Assembly (NCBI RefSeq): GCF_023824195.1
Contig: NZ_CP085447.1
Coordinates: forward strand, 39,395-103,394
Reading direction: 5' to 3'
DNA length: 64,000 bases
DNA from: Priestia megaterium
GTDB taxonomy: Bacteria > Bacillota > Bacilli > Bacillales > Bacillaceae_H
Shown: positions 7,711 through 15,536 of the stretch, one piece after another
Layout of the letters: each line of letters starts with the position of its first letter
How positions within the stretch are numbered: the stretch's first letter is position 1
Program-made: the position numbers and the translations under genes
Notes under the pieces: generated by a model
Told to the model about the DNA's origin: nothing
Database searches by the model: none
What the model saw: the letters and a program-made list of their open reading frames with translations, nothing else

Positions 7711-8371
7711 TTCATATCAAAAAACCTTCTACTCGTGTCAGGTAGAAGGTCATTTGTGTGATTGAAATGTCATTGTATACCCTGCGAGAAAGGTAACACA
7801 TTTATTCATTACCAATAAAATCATACTTTAAACAGATTACATAGGGAAACCCTCTATCCCATAGATAGAAGGCAAGATAGAAACATACTATAAGCAAAGG
7901 TAGATGACTTAGATAACTTTACATTTATTTTTATACCCAGAAGGAAAGAACTTAAACAAATAAAAAACCCTTCTACTCATAGAGAGTAGAAGGTCACATG
8001 GATCACATACTGTTAAAAAAAGTTAGTTGATTATAGATTTTAACCAAAAAAATAAAATTCATACACCTTACATAAAAAGATATATGTTCATTTTTTATAC
8101 ATGGGATTGGCTTAGTGGGCTACCTTTCGCGTGAAGTGAACGAGAAATCTAAGAATGACCCACCGACTAAATACAGCAAATTAGAGTTACCCATTGAAAG
8201 ATGCTTATATAAGGCCTTGATAATAAATAGCTATTCTGTATGAACGTAGATAAAATGTAATGGAAAACAGTATGGGGGAAACAAGAATATAAAGTAATGC
8301 GGAGCAATGTTAGCCATTGCTAAATACAAAAGAAACCCTATGACTAACATAGAATTTTATGAGATCTATGA
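7711..8371. other. Non-coding region with two matching hairpins
   Basis: No gene is seen. Two similar hairpins occur: ACCTTCTAC/GTAGAAGGT at 7724-7750 and the CCTTCTACTC/GAGTAGAAGG form at 7969-7994, both preceded by A-runs and followed by TCA. A related weaker hairpin lies at 7852-7874. Because of the A-runs on the left they would act as terminators mainly for minus-strand transcripts, such as one from the RHH gene at 8372. Confidence 0.45.
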
Positions 8372-8539
8372 TTATTTATCATCTTTTTTAAATTTTTCTA
8401 GTCCTTCTTGTATGAGTGCTCTTATTGCTTCATTTCGGTTATTATATCTCTTTTCATGCCAGTACTCTTCTATTTCTTCTAATTGCTCCAGTGGGAAGGT
8501 AACAAGAACCTGTTTATTCTTACTTTTATCAACTACGAT
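8372..8539 (-). CDS. Ribbon-helix-helix (CopG/Arc) regulator with no canonical start codon
   Basis: The frame encodes about 55 residues with the CopG pattern: beta strand KNKQVLVTFPLEQLEEIEEY, then NNRNEAIRALIQEGLEKFKK. Arc/CopG dimers bind direct or inverted repeats in plasmid copy control, transfer or toxin-antitoxin promoters. A strong GGAGGG lies at 8550-8545, but the codons at the right spacing are ATT, TAT, ATC and GTA. ATC at 8539 has the best spacing (6). No ATG, GTG or TTG occurs in frame before the conserved core. Either translation begins at a rare ATC/ATT codon or an ATG was lost and the gene is dead. The upstream region (8560-8665) is full of AACC-type repeats that suit an RHH operator. 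Confidence 0.6.
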   Translation of the reverse strand: MVVDKSKNKQVLVTFPLEQLEEIEEYWHEKRYNNRNEAIRALIQEGLEKFKKDDK

Positions 8540-8554
8540 ATAAATCCCTCCTTT

Positions 8555-8664
8555 TAAGTATTATAACCACTAAAACCTATATTGAAACCAGTCTATATAT
8601 TGGTTATAATGTATATATATTACATATTTTAAATATAGGTTATATAACTAATATAACCAGTATT
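8555..8664. promoter_or_regulatory. Repeat-rich divergent promoter region, likely RHH operator
   Basis: Between the RHH gene and the L,D-transpeptidase gene the short element ATAACC(A/T) and its complement recur: ATAACCAC (8563), AACCTATATT (8574), AACCAGT (8587), TTGGTTAT (8598), AATATAGGTTAT (8631) and ATAACCAGT (8654). Both orientations and short spacing suit cooperative binding by a ribbon-helix-helix dimer that could control both flanking genes. Positions are approximate. Confidence 0.5.
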
Positions 8665-8703
8665 ATGCATATAATATTTATAACAAAAGGGGAATATAGG
8701 TCG

Positions 8704-9255
8704 ATGAAGAAGTTCTTAGTAAATTCATTAATGGTATTTGCACTTGCTTTTGTAACCCTGTTCGGAAGCTCAGCAGTTAAAGCTGAAGCAGCCGTAACAA
8801 AGAGTGATGATTTAATTATTATTAATAAGCACTACAACAAACTAATCTATTATCATAATGGATATGTTGAGATGATTGAACCAGTAGCTACGGGGAAAAG
8901 TTGGGAGAAAACACCTGTAGGACATTTTAAAATCGTGAATAAAATTAAAAATCGTCCATATTATACAGGACATATTCCTGGGGGTGACCCACGTAATCCA
9001 CTTGGTAAACGTTGGTTGGGTCTAGATGCTGATGAAACAAAAGGCGATACATATGCTATTCACGGTAACGCTAATGAATCAAGTATTGGAAAATATGTGA
9101 GTCAAGGATGTGTGAGAATGCATAACGCTTCAATTGAGAAACTTTTTGATAAAGTTAAGGTTGGAACACCTGTTGCAATTACAAATTCACCTAAGAGCTT
9201 TCAAGAACTAACAAAAATTTATGGTTATAAGTTTAAAGGTTATAATACTAAATAA
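8704..9255 (+). CDS. Exported L,D-transpeptidase (YkuD domain)
   Basis: This 183-residue protein starts at ATG 8704, where a signal peptide begins (MKK, hydrophobic core, cleavage near AEA-A at about residue 30). An earlier ATG at 8665 would place 13 polar residues before it. The YkuD catalytic signature is complete: H120-G-N and S133-Q-G-C136-V-R138. L,D-transpeptidases make 3-3 cross-links in peptidoglycan or attach proteins to it, through the catalytic cysteine. It has no LysM domain, unlike B. subtilis YkuD, so it may find the wall without one. It lies head to head with the RHH regulator and shares its repeat-rich promoter region. It ends with its own terminator. Confidence 0.85.
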   Translation: MKKFLVNSLMVFALAFVTLFGSSAVKAEAAVTKSDDLIIINKHYNKLIYYHNGYVEMIEPVATGKSWEKTPVGHFKIVNKIKNRPYYTGHIPGGDPRNPLGKRWLGLDADETKGDTYAIHGNANESSIGKYVSQGCVRMHNASIEKLFDKVKVGTPVAITNSPKSFQELTKIYGYKFKGYNTK

Positions 9256-9260
9256 TATAT

Positions 9261-9303
9261 AAAAAGGCAGCTACTATATTTTTTATAATGGCTGCTTTTT
9301 ATT
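9261..9303 (+). terminator. Terminator after the L,D-transpeptidase gene
   Basis: AAAAAGGCAGC (9261-9271) pairs with GCTGCTTTTT (9291-9300) around a long loop, followed by T-rich sequence. Confidence 0.6.
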
Positions 9304-9304
9304 T

Positions 9305-9476
9305 TCGTTCTATCATCTGCATTTGAAAAATTTCTATTTCTTTAATAACTGCTCCTTGAAGATCTTCTTTTAGCATTTCATTTTTGATTATTGGTACGAT
9401 TGTTTGTGTATGACTTCCTGTAACCCTAGGTACTACTCCGGCCTGGTGAAAAAAGCTCTCCATTTTTTCACTTTTT
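9305..9476 (-). pseudogene. YolD-like gene remnant
   Basis: Read on the minus strand, the segment near 9470-9400 encodes KKWRAFFTRPE, a TAG stop, then YLGLQEVIHKQ. The intact YolD-like protein at 20464-20799 has KKWRPFASMPEQYIGLQEVINKQ at the same place (two stretches joined here for comparison: KKWRPFASMPEQ and YIGLQEVINKQ). A CAG to TAG change and a later frameshift have destroyed the gene. No UvrX partner is next to it. Confidence 0.65.
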
Positions 9477-9607
9477 CAAAGTTAGAGTTCACATTATTTT
9501 CTATTGTATAGCTTCGAAATAAGCTACAACTTATTGTCTTCAAATTTCTAATCATTTTTTAAGAATCTTCTAAGTATATGTTAATTTTTCACTGGTATAT
9601 TACAACA

Positions 9608-9736
9608 ATGACAGAGGATATTTCGGAGGGGTGTTTGATAGAAATCGTATTTGGACCATCTGAATTTAAAGAATGTCAGCATGTTGAAAAGGTAGCTAAA
9701 AGGAAAATAACCTGTATCATTTTTAGAGTAATATAA
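9608..9736 (+). CDS. Possible small protein of 42 residues
   Basis: An ATG at 9608 opens a 42-codon frame to 9736. A strong GGAGGGG at 9625-9631 lies inside it and would serve a TTG at 9635 better, giving 33 residues. The product has no recognisable motif. It is listed because of the ribosome binding site; coding status is uncertain. The rest of 9477-9931 shows no other gene. Confidence 0.25.
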   Translation: MTEDISEGCLIEIVFGPSEFKECQHVEKVAKRKITCIIFRVI

Positions 9737-9931
9737 GTCTCTTTAATTTAATCTTCTCCATCTATTTGGTAGCATCAGGATTTTGACAATTTCCAATAGA
9801 AAATATAGTGTTACTGAGAAGCGCTGTGACGCCATTAACTTTTGTTTTATTGGGAAATACCCATTATTAGTTGTATGAATTTCAGCATTTATCATCGCAA
9901 GTAATAGCAAGGAAGGGAAGCGAAAGGAAGA

Positions 9932-10201
9932 ATGAAATCAAAAGGTATTATAAGAAGAGTAGATAAGTTAGGGCGTGTAGCTCTTCCAGTTGAGATACGA
10001 AGCATTTTTAACATTAAAGAGAGAGCTCCTGTAAAAATTCATATAAATGAAGATAAGATTATTTTAAAGAAAAATAGGCATTTGCTCGAATGTATGATAA
10101 CAGGTGAAATCTCTCTACAAAACAGGTTATATTCAGGTGGAATAGTGTTAAGTACAAGAGGAGCAGAAATTTTATTTCATGCATTAAAAATAACTAATTG
10201 A
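9932..10201 (+). CDS. AbrB-family transition-state regulator
   Basis: The 89-residue protein has the AbrB swapped-hairpin DNA-binding domain at residues 1-47: GIIRRVDKLGRVALPVEIR, then VKIHINEDKIILKK. The C-terminal half follows the AbrB/Abh multimerisation pattern (CMITGEIS, GGIVLSTRGAEIL). AbrB proteins repress post-exponential genes. This is a plasmid-type paralogue and could modulate host AbrB targets or local genes. AAAGGAAG precedes the ATG. A second AbrB paralogue is at 49293. Confidence 0.85.
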   Translation: MKSKGIIRRVDKLGRVALPVEIRSIFNIKERAPVKIHINEDKIILKKNRHLLECMITGEISLQNRLYSGGIVLSTRGAEILFHALKITN

Positions 10202-10266
10202 AATAGTGGTAGCAACATTATAATTGCATATCTCATGTTCTAAAAAGACTGAAGCCACATTTACAT

Positions 10267-10301
10267 AAAAAAAGGGAAGGTTTTTAACCTTCTCTTTTTG
10301 T
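10267..10301 (+). terminator. Terminator after the AbrB gene
   Basis: AAAGGGAAGGTT pairs with AACCTTCTCTTT around a TTT loop (10270-10297), followed by Ts. Confidence 0.7.
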
Positions 10302-10344
10302 TATATAGTCATCTATACTCAGATGATCTTTTTCTTTTCAAATT

Positions 10345-10662
10345 GGCAATATTCATGTAGAAAAACTAACGGAATAGATACTAATTAATAAACGAAGTCT
10401 TTATTTTGTAGATACTATGTAACTACTTCAGTGGGCGTACTAGTCTACTTATAAAATAAAAAGAAAATGTACTGTAGTAGGTGATCGTTAGATGATTACC
10501 GAATATGTTATAGGTAGCAACATTATAAATTGTATAACTCAAGTTTTAGAAATACACCTTTGCAATAATTATAATCTCTCAGCCTGTGCTAGTTGCAAAG
10601 GTGGCGCTCATTCATTTGTAAAATTCGCTAATATAAAACTTGAATTTTTGAGGAGAGAGAGA
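10345..10662 (+). promoter_or_regulatory. Long structured leader before the gene at 10663
   Basis: This 300-base region has no convincing gene. 10372-10485 resembles 5968-6092: a dyad around GATACTATGTA and a hairpin CTACTTCAGT (10410-10419) with ACTGTAGTAG (10471-10480). A second element, GGTAGCAACATTATA at 10513-10527, repeats 10208-10222. TTGCA/TGCAA at 10559 and 10594 can form another stem. The set looks like an untranslated leader or an operator array. Confidence 0.45.
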
Positions 10663-10905
10663 ATGGGAACATTATTTAATCAAACATCACGAAAAGATTA
10701 TTTTGATAATGATGCTGTTAAATTTCTTGATACAGTAAAAACTCTTGCAAGAGATCATGGCCTGACAGTTGAAGAGACTTGTCGTATTTTAGAACTATCT
10801 ATGAAAATTGATGATTATGATCGCAAAGATGAACAATTAGCCGGATTGGGACGATTAATAAAAGATTTAATTGAAGAAATTTCTATGTTAAGAGAAAAGT
10901 TATAA
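10663..10905 (+). CDS. Conserved-looking small protein of unknown function
   Basis: The ATG at 10663 has GAGGAGAGAG just upstream and gives 80 residues. The upstream in-frame extension to 10492 has unlike composition and overlaps the structured leader, so it was rejected. The product is mostly helical and charged, with a middle stretch DTVKTLARDHGLTVEETCRI that could be a helix-turn-helix-like fold, and a C-terminal heptad pattern (LIKDLIEEISMLREKL) suited to dimerisation. The family was not recognised. Confidence 0.6.
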   Translation: MGTLFNQTSRKDYFDNDAVKFLDTVKTLARDHGLTVEETCRILELSMKIDDYDRKDEQLAGLGRLIKDLIEEISMLREKL

Positions 10906-10917
10906 CATGATAAAGTA

Positions 10918-10949
10918 GAAAAAACACCTAGAGAGTAAGGTGTTTTTCT
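10918..10949 (+). terminator. Terminator
   Basis: AAAAACACCT pairs with AGGTGTTTTT around AGAGAGTA, immediately after the gene at 10663. Confidence 0.75.
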
Positions 10950-11047
10950 AATTAAAGATGGTTAAAACACAGTTAAACTAAAAAAGAGAAGGTTTTACAA
11001 AAGAACCGACAATTGAATGCCAGTTCCTTTGTATTGTATAAATGTAG

Positions 11048-11506
11048 TCATTCTTCATCTTCATAAATAAATAAGCCATTTACAAAGGTCTCGAAATCAG
11101 GAGCTAATTCAAATATAAGTGTGTCTGTTCCCCATTCTAAATCCATATAAATTACAGGAGGGCTATCTTTTGTATTCCGATAGTCGAATGCAATCCACCA
11201 ATGTCCCTCTCCACATAATAGAACAATATCTTTTGGTAACTCCCATTCTTCTATGTAATAATCACTTGATAAAATGCCTTCTTTCCCTATTCCATAAATC
11301 TCAGGGACATTTACATGATCGTCTGCCCAATTTGTTGGAACAGAGGTAGGGTAGTCACAATATTTTAAAGAGCCGCCATTCTGCATTTTACATAACTCAA
11401 TATAGGATTTTGGTAACTTCACACCCAACTTCTTTTCTGCATCATTGACCATTTCTTCTGTTAACTTTTTTGATTGACTGTATCCATCATCCCAAATATC
11501 TCTCAT
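11048..11506 (-). CDS. SMI1/KNR4 (SUKH) family protein
   Basis: The 152-residue protein shows the SUKH pattern: KLTEEMVNDAEKKLGVKLPK, SYIELCKMQNGG, the WWIAFDYR strand and a C-terminal PDFETFVNGL helix. SUKH proteins are common immunity proteins in polymorphic toxin systems. The ATG at 11506 (AAAGGG upstream) is preferred to a TTG at 11533, which overlaps the preceding reading frame. A zinc-ribbon gene fragment ends 17 bases upstream. No cognate toxin gene remains, so it may be an orphan immunity gene. Confidence 0.75.
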   Translation of the reverse strand: MRDIWDDGYSQSKKLTEEMVNDAEKKLGVKLPKSYIELCKMQNGGSLKYCDYPTSVPTNWADDHVNVPEIYGIGKEGILSSDYYIEEWELPKDIVLLCGEGHWWIAFDYRNTKDSPPVIYMDLEWGTDTLIFELAPDFETFVNGLFIYEDEE

Positions 11507-11523
11507 TTCCCCAGCCCTTTCAA

Positions 11524-11658
11524 TCAGTACCAACTAAATACTTTTTTCATCTCACATTCGCGGCATTCACGTAAGAAAACGCCACCTTTTAAGGAACTTT
11601 TGAAGTAGGATGAATTGCAGTTGTCGCATCTGCCACTGACCTTATTATCAAGACCCAA
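11524..11658 (-). pseudogene. Zinc-ribbon 3' gene fragment
   Basis: The frame ends just before the SUKH gene and encodes GRCDNCNSSYFKSSL, then FLRECRECEMKKVF, a CxxC...CxxC zinc-ribbon pattern. There is no ribosome binding site for the only possible start (TTG 11658), and the frame runs backwards into the long inverted repeat at 11668-11733. It looks like the 3' end of a larger gene whose 5' part was lost. Confidence 0.45.
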
Positions 11659-11667
11659 ATCGAAAAA

Positions 11668-11733
11668 AACAAAGATTAAAAGGTTAATACATATTGTACA
11701 TGACTAATATGTATTAATCTTTTAATCTTTGTT
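11668..11733. repeat. 28-bp inverted repeat (long hairpin)
   Basis: The arms 11668-11695 and 11706-11733 are complementary over 28 positions with one G-T pair and a 10-base loop. The arms begin AACAAAGATTAAAAG. It is longer than a usual terminator and lies where a zinc-ribbon gene is broken, so it may be a small mobile or repair-associated element. Confidence 0.6.
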
Positions 11734-11798
11734 CAACAAAAGCGCCCGTTTGATGAACTTCCTTAAACATCTATGGACCTAACATCTGAAAACAATAT

Positions 11799-12545
11799 CT
11801 AAGCTATCGTTGTAATTATCGGTTGATCCCTTGTAATAATTATGGTGTGCTCATATTGTGCACAAAGACTATTATCGGGCACACATAAAGTCCATCCATC
11901 CGAACTTTCAACTGTATACTCTGCTCCAGTTGATAAAAAAGGCTCAACAGTAATAACCATACCTTCTTTCAATATCCGTTTATCATGCTTGTCATAGATA
12001 GGTAAAATATCTTCAGGTGTCTCATGTAAAGACCTTCCAATGCCGTGACTGCAAAGATCCATAATTACCTTGTAACCACCTTTTCGGGCTTCATTTTGAA
12101 TAATTCTTCCGATTTCATTCAATCTCACCCCATGTTTAAGTGAAGAAATAACTTTCATCATAGTATTGTGTGTGTGTTGACAGAGACGCGTTACAGAAGG
12201 GTTATATAAAGGGATCTGAAAGGAATGACCTGCATCAGCAAAGTAACCATTTAACTCAGCAGAGACATCAATATTTATTAGGTCACCTTCTTGAATCTTC
12301 CGATTCCCCGGTACTCCGTGAGCAACTTCATGGTTAATGCTAATGCATGTGTTACCGGGGAAATTGTAGGTTATCTTTGGTGCAGAGACTGCACCATATC
12401 TCCTTAAAAAACGTCCCCCGATTTCATCCAATTCTTTGGTCGTCATTCCGGCACGTGTCTGATTTTTCATTTCACTTATTGTTAAAGCAACGATTTTGCC
12501 GATTTCCTTAAGCCCATCAATATCATCCTTACCTCCAACTGTCAT
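11799..12545 (-). CDS. map: Type I methionine aminopeptidase (second, accessory copy)
   Basis: The 248-residue enzyme removes the initiator methionine from new proteins. All five metal ligands of type I MetAP are present: D93, D104, H167, E201 and E232, with H76 as the substrate-binding histidine. The ATG at 12545 is chosen because GGAGGG lies 7 bases upstream; an upstream start would add only five residues. There is no SH3-binding zinc extension. Bacillus usually has an essential map in the ribosomal operon and an extra copy like YflG; this resembles the extra type. It stands alone. Confidence 0.88.
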   Translation of the reverse strand: MTVGGKDDIDGLKEIGKIVALTISEMKNQTRAGMTTKELDEIGGRFLRRYGAVSAPKITYNFPGNTCISINHEVAHGVPGNRKIQEGDLINIDVSAELNGYFADAGHSFQIPLYNPSVTRLCQHTHNTMMKVISSLKHGVRLNEIGRIIQNEARKGGYKVIMDLCSHGIGRSLHETPEDILPIYDKHDKRILKEGMVITVEPFLSTGAEYTVESSDGWTLCVPDNSLCAQYEHTIIITRDQPIITTIA

Positions 12546-12999
12546 ATATGAACCCTCCAATTTTTTGATGTTTTCATTTTACCCAAAGTAATGTATCCGA
12601 TTCTCCATAAGCTGGTTCGATTGCTTAATATTACTTATTACAAAGTTACAAAACTCATACCACTCACCCCCTTAATCATGTTAACGCTCGATCTGAAGAT
12701 CTCATTACGCCTACATTTGCAACAAACTTATGTTTTTTTATAATATATACTTATTGAACTATATTTATAGTATCTAAATAACGACTCATATATGTATAAG
12801 AAAAGAGGATATATTCTCATATATTGAACATATATCCTCTTATTAGTTTAGTCCATTTAAGACCTTATCCGGAAATTCAGTATAGTCATACACTTTGTTA
12901 AGCTCGATTTCTTGCTCTTATATTTCTTCCAGGCTGATCACTCTTTTCTATTTGCCTCTTATTAGATTAATCTGCATAAGAGGGACCAAATGTTAAAGC
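12546..12999. other. Intergenic region with one hairpin
   Basis: A perfect 12-bp hairpin (AAGAGGATATAT at 12803-12814, complement at 12830-12841) probably ends a minus-strand transcript. On the minus strand 12930-12850 there is a short open stretch that might be a gene scrap, but nothing can be named. Confidence 0.4.
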
Positions 13000-13497
13000 T
13001 TAATCATCCCATTTATCTCCATCCGTAATCCATTTATCATTTTGCAAATCATAGCATGTATCATAATCATGAAAACTAAAATAGGCGGGTAACGTAATAC
13101 TTTTTCCGTCTGCCTTATTCCAACACTCCACAAACCATTCTACAATAGCTTTTGTTTCAGCTTCCGATATTTCTTGGTCGGATTTTTCATAGAACTCCCA
13201 AAATTCATCTTCTTTGTCATCAGGTATGCTATACGTTTCAATTTCGTCAAGCAAATCGCAGCTACCTGAAAAAATACTACTGTCATTTCCTTCATAAAAG
13301 ACTTCGTTTGCATCTTTGTCCATAGAAAACATCCTAAGGGTAATTTCGGATGATTGAACGAAAGCTGTATAGTCTAATAAGTCAGTTTCTTTGTAATAAT
13401 TGAACTTACATGTTTCTTTTATACGCTCAATTAGGGCATCAGAATGTTGCTGAAGTCCTTCTTTCAGTGAGTTAATATGATTTTCTATTGCAAACAA
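13000..13497 (-). CDS. Hypothetical acidic protein
   Basis: The 165-residue product starts at TTG 13497, preceded by GGAGTGGAGAAA. It is strongly acidic, aromatic-rich and soluble, with no membrane segments. An N-terminal helical part is followed by KAIVEWFVECWNKADGKSITLPAYFSFHDYD in the C-terminal half (listed as two stretches: KAIVEWFVECWNKADG and SITLPAYFSFHDYD). Acidity, size and the nearby SUKH genes suggest an immunity-type protein, but that is a guess. Family not recognised. Confidence 0.6.
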   Translation of the reverse strand: MFAIENHINSLKEGLQQHSDALIERIKETCKFNYYKETDLLDYTAFVQSSEITLRMFSMDKDANEVFYEGNDSSIFSGSCDLLDEIETYSIPDDKEDEFWEFYEKSDQEISEAETKAIVEWFVECWNKADGKSITLPAYFSFHDYDTCYDLQNDKWITDGDKWDD

Positions 13498-13567
13498 ATT
13501 TCTCCACTCCCTATGTTGATTCTTTTTTTTATATGTAAATTAGACGTCTAGCTTGTTTATCTTATCC

Positions 13568-13670
13568 TTACATAAAGCGAACATCAATTAATTCACTTAG
13601 TCTCACTTCATTCTTTAACTCAAATATGCCATTAATGAAAAATGTTCCTTCAGAAAAATAAGGATAAAAC
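13568..13670 (-). pseudogene. 3' remnant of a YolD-like gene
   Basis: The minus strand encodes IFELKNEVRLSELIDVRFM and a stop. The intact YolD-like protein at 20464 ends in VFELKNKMRLNELIDVQFV. The 5' part is absent. It cannot be the other half of the remnant at 9305-9476 in its present position without a rearrangement. Confidence 0.6.
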
Positions 13671-13744
13671 CTTTTAATTGTTTACGTGCTTTGAATTTAT
13701 ATATTTTGTATGGCATAATTTTCTAGAGAAAAAGGAGTGAAGAG

Positions 13745-14434
13745 ATGCAGAAAATATTAATTATTGAGGATGATCCCAAAATCGCGGAGCACCTTCAGTC
13801 GTATATAGGGAAATATGGCTTTAATGCCATCATCGTGGAGGATTTTGATGATGTTATGGAAGAGTTTCATAAGCAGAAACCAGACCTTGTATTATTGGAT
13901 ATTAATCTTCCTAGCTTTGATGGTTATTACTGGTGCAGGCAAATACGTAAGGAGTCTATATGTCCTGTTATATTTATATCTGCACGAGTAGGAGAGATGG
14001 ATCAGGTGATGGCACTTGAAAATGGCGGCGATGATTTTATCACAAAGCCGTTTCATCCTGAAATTGTAATGGCGAAAATTCGTAGTCAGCTTCGCCGTGC
14101 TTATGGTGAATATGCATCACAGGTACAAGAACGAATTTTAGAGTTACAGGGATTAAAGCTGTTCCCGGAAAGATTGGAACTGTCATTTCGTAATCAAACA
14201 ATCCTGCTGTCAAAGAAAGAAACAGATATAATTGAAAGTTTACTAGAGCGATACCCTCGTGTTGCCGGTCGCGAAGACTTGCTAGAAAAACTATGGGATG
14301 AACAAGTCTATGTAGATGAAAATACGCTAAATGTAAATATAGCAAGGGTAAGAAAAAAATTTGAAGAAGTTGGACTTTCAGGGCTGGTAGAAACAGTGAG
14401 AGGTGCTGGCTATCGTCTAATCGTTACCTGGTGA
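13745..14434 (+). CDS. OmpR-type response regulator of a Bce-like module
   Basis: The 229-residue protein has a receiver domain (phosphoacceptor D52 in LVLLDINLP; D9/D10 acidic pocket; K101 in FITKPF) and a C-terminal winged helix (residues 130-229, ending TVRGAGYRLIVTW). Its length and sequence fit the BceR subfamily, which activates a cognate ABC transporter in response to peptide antibiotics such as bacitracin. It is the first gene of a kinase-ABC cluster; its stop overlaps a GTG of the kinase frame. An inverted repeat of the BceR type lies before the transporter genes. Confidence 0.88.
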   Translation: MQKILIIEDDPKIAEHLQSYIGKYGFNAIIVEDFDDVMEEFHKQKPDLVLLDINLPSFDGYYWCRQIRKESICPVIFISARVGEMDQVMALENGGDDFITKPFHPEIVMAKIRSQLRRAYGEYASQVQERILELQGLKLFPERLELSFRNQTILLSKKETDIIESLLERYPRVAGREDLLEKLWDEQVYVDENTLNVNIARVRKKFEEVGLSGLVETVRGAGYRLIVTW

Positions 14435-14448
14435 AGGGTTGGAATAAA

Positions 14449-15450
14449 ATGAAATTATTCTTTAGAGAGCATGCTGTTTTAATTGCTGTACAAATTGTAC
14501 AATTCTTTGTGGTTCTTGCCATCTATTGGCTTGATGGTTATCGTCATCTTCTGCCAGCCTTCTATGCAATCTTTCTCGGTCTATTCTTTCTCGCAAGTTA
14601 TCTTGCTTACCATTATTTAAGTCGCCGCAAGTTTTATAAGAGATTAACGAACGAACTTTGTTCCCTGGATGATTCCTTTCAAACGACAGAATCCTCCCCA
14701 ATCTCACAGGCCCTTAATCATTTGCTAAAGGACCAATACAAGCATTATCAAACAAGAATAAAAGAGTTGGAGTCAAAACAGGAAGAACATTTAAAGTTTA
14801 TGGATCAATGGGTCCATCAGATGAAAACACCCCTTTCTGTCATTGAGCTTATTGCCCAAAATTTAGATGAACCTGATTCTTCGAGTATTCGTGAAGAGAC
14901 GGACCGAATGAAAACGGGCTTAAACACCATCCTCTACATGGCAAGACTTCGGACCATCGAACAGGACTTTCATATCAAACCTGTAAACTTGTCCAAAATG
15001 ATTAAGGAAGTAAATGGTGAAAATAAACGATTTTATATTCGGAACCATGTGTATCCCAATGTCTTACAGCATAAGCGAGAAGTGGTCGTAGAGACGGATG
15101 AGAAATGGCTGTTCTTTATTCTTTCACAATTGATTAATAATGCAGTGAAGTATTCCAAAGGGAAGAGCAATAGAATTGATATTACCATTTTCGAAAAAGA
15201 AGGAGAGGCTGTTTTAGAGGTAAAAGACTTTGGTGTGGGGATTCCTGAAACGGACAAGCGCCGTGTGTTTGACCCCTTTTACACGGGTGAGAATGGAAGG
15301 AAATTCAGAGAATCAACAGGCATGGGACTCTATTTAACGAAGGAAGCAGCTCATCATCTTGGTCATCGAATTGAGCTTGAATCCAAGGTGGGGGAAGGGT
15401 CAGCATTTCAAGTGATTTTTGAAAAAACGCAAAACCTTACAGGGATGTAA
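14449..15450 (+). CDS. BceS-like intramembrane-sensing histidine kinase
   Basis: The 333-residue kinase has two membrane helices with almost no extracellular loop (about residues 8-28 and 33-55), typical of kinases that sense through their transporter. The dimerisation/phosphoacceptor box is HQMKTPLSVIEL (H about 123). HATPase boxes follow: NNAVKYS (N), DFGVGIP (G1) and STGMGLYL (G2). The ATG at 14449 follows AAGGG; a GTG at 14431 that overlaps the regulator stop has no good ribosome binding site. Partner genes are the regulator upstream and the ABC transporter downstream. Confidence 0.88.
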   Translation: MKLFFREHAVLIAVQIVQFFVVLAIYWLDGYRHLLPAFYAIFLGLFFLASYLAYHYLSRRKFYKRLTNELCSLDDSFQTTESSPISQALNHLLKDQYKHYQTRIKELESKQEEHLKFMDQWVHQMKTPLSVIELIAQNLDEPDSSSIREETDRMKTGLNTILYMARLRTIEQDFHIKPVNLSKMIKEVNGENKRFYIRNHVYPNVLQHKREVVVETDEKWLFFILSQLINNAVKYSKGKSNRIDITIFEKEGEAVLEVKDFGVGIPETDKRRVFDPFYTGENGRKFRESTGMGLYLTKEAAHHLGHRIELESKVGEGSAFQVIFEKTQNLTGM

Positions 15451-15451
15451 G
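15436..15451 (+). promoter_or_regulatory. BceR-type operator
   Basis: CTTACAGGGATGTAAG is a perfect inverted repeat of the form TTACA-N4-TGTAA, the pattern reported for BceR/PsdR-like regulators. It overlaps the stop codon of the kinase gene and lies 86 bases before the transporter start. A TTGACA occurs at 15482-15487, although no well-spaced -10 was found. Confidence 0.6.
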
Positions 15452-15536
15452 ATAAGTGAAAGGAAAATCGATTTTTTGAGGTTGACATAAAAGATATACT
15501 AATCACAAGTAGATTGTATGGAAAGGAGAACTTGTG

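Noticed and set aside
8307..8543. A 78-codon plus-strand frame
   Set aside because: It is antisense to the ribbon-helix-helix gene, whose family pattern is clear on the minus strand.
10492..10662. N-terminal extension of the gene at 10663
   Set aside because: It covers repeats and a hairpin, has odd composition, and the inner ATG has a much better ribosome binding site.
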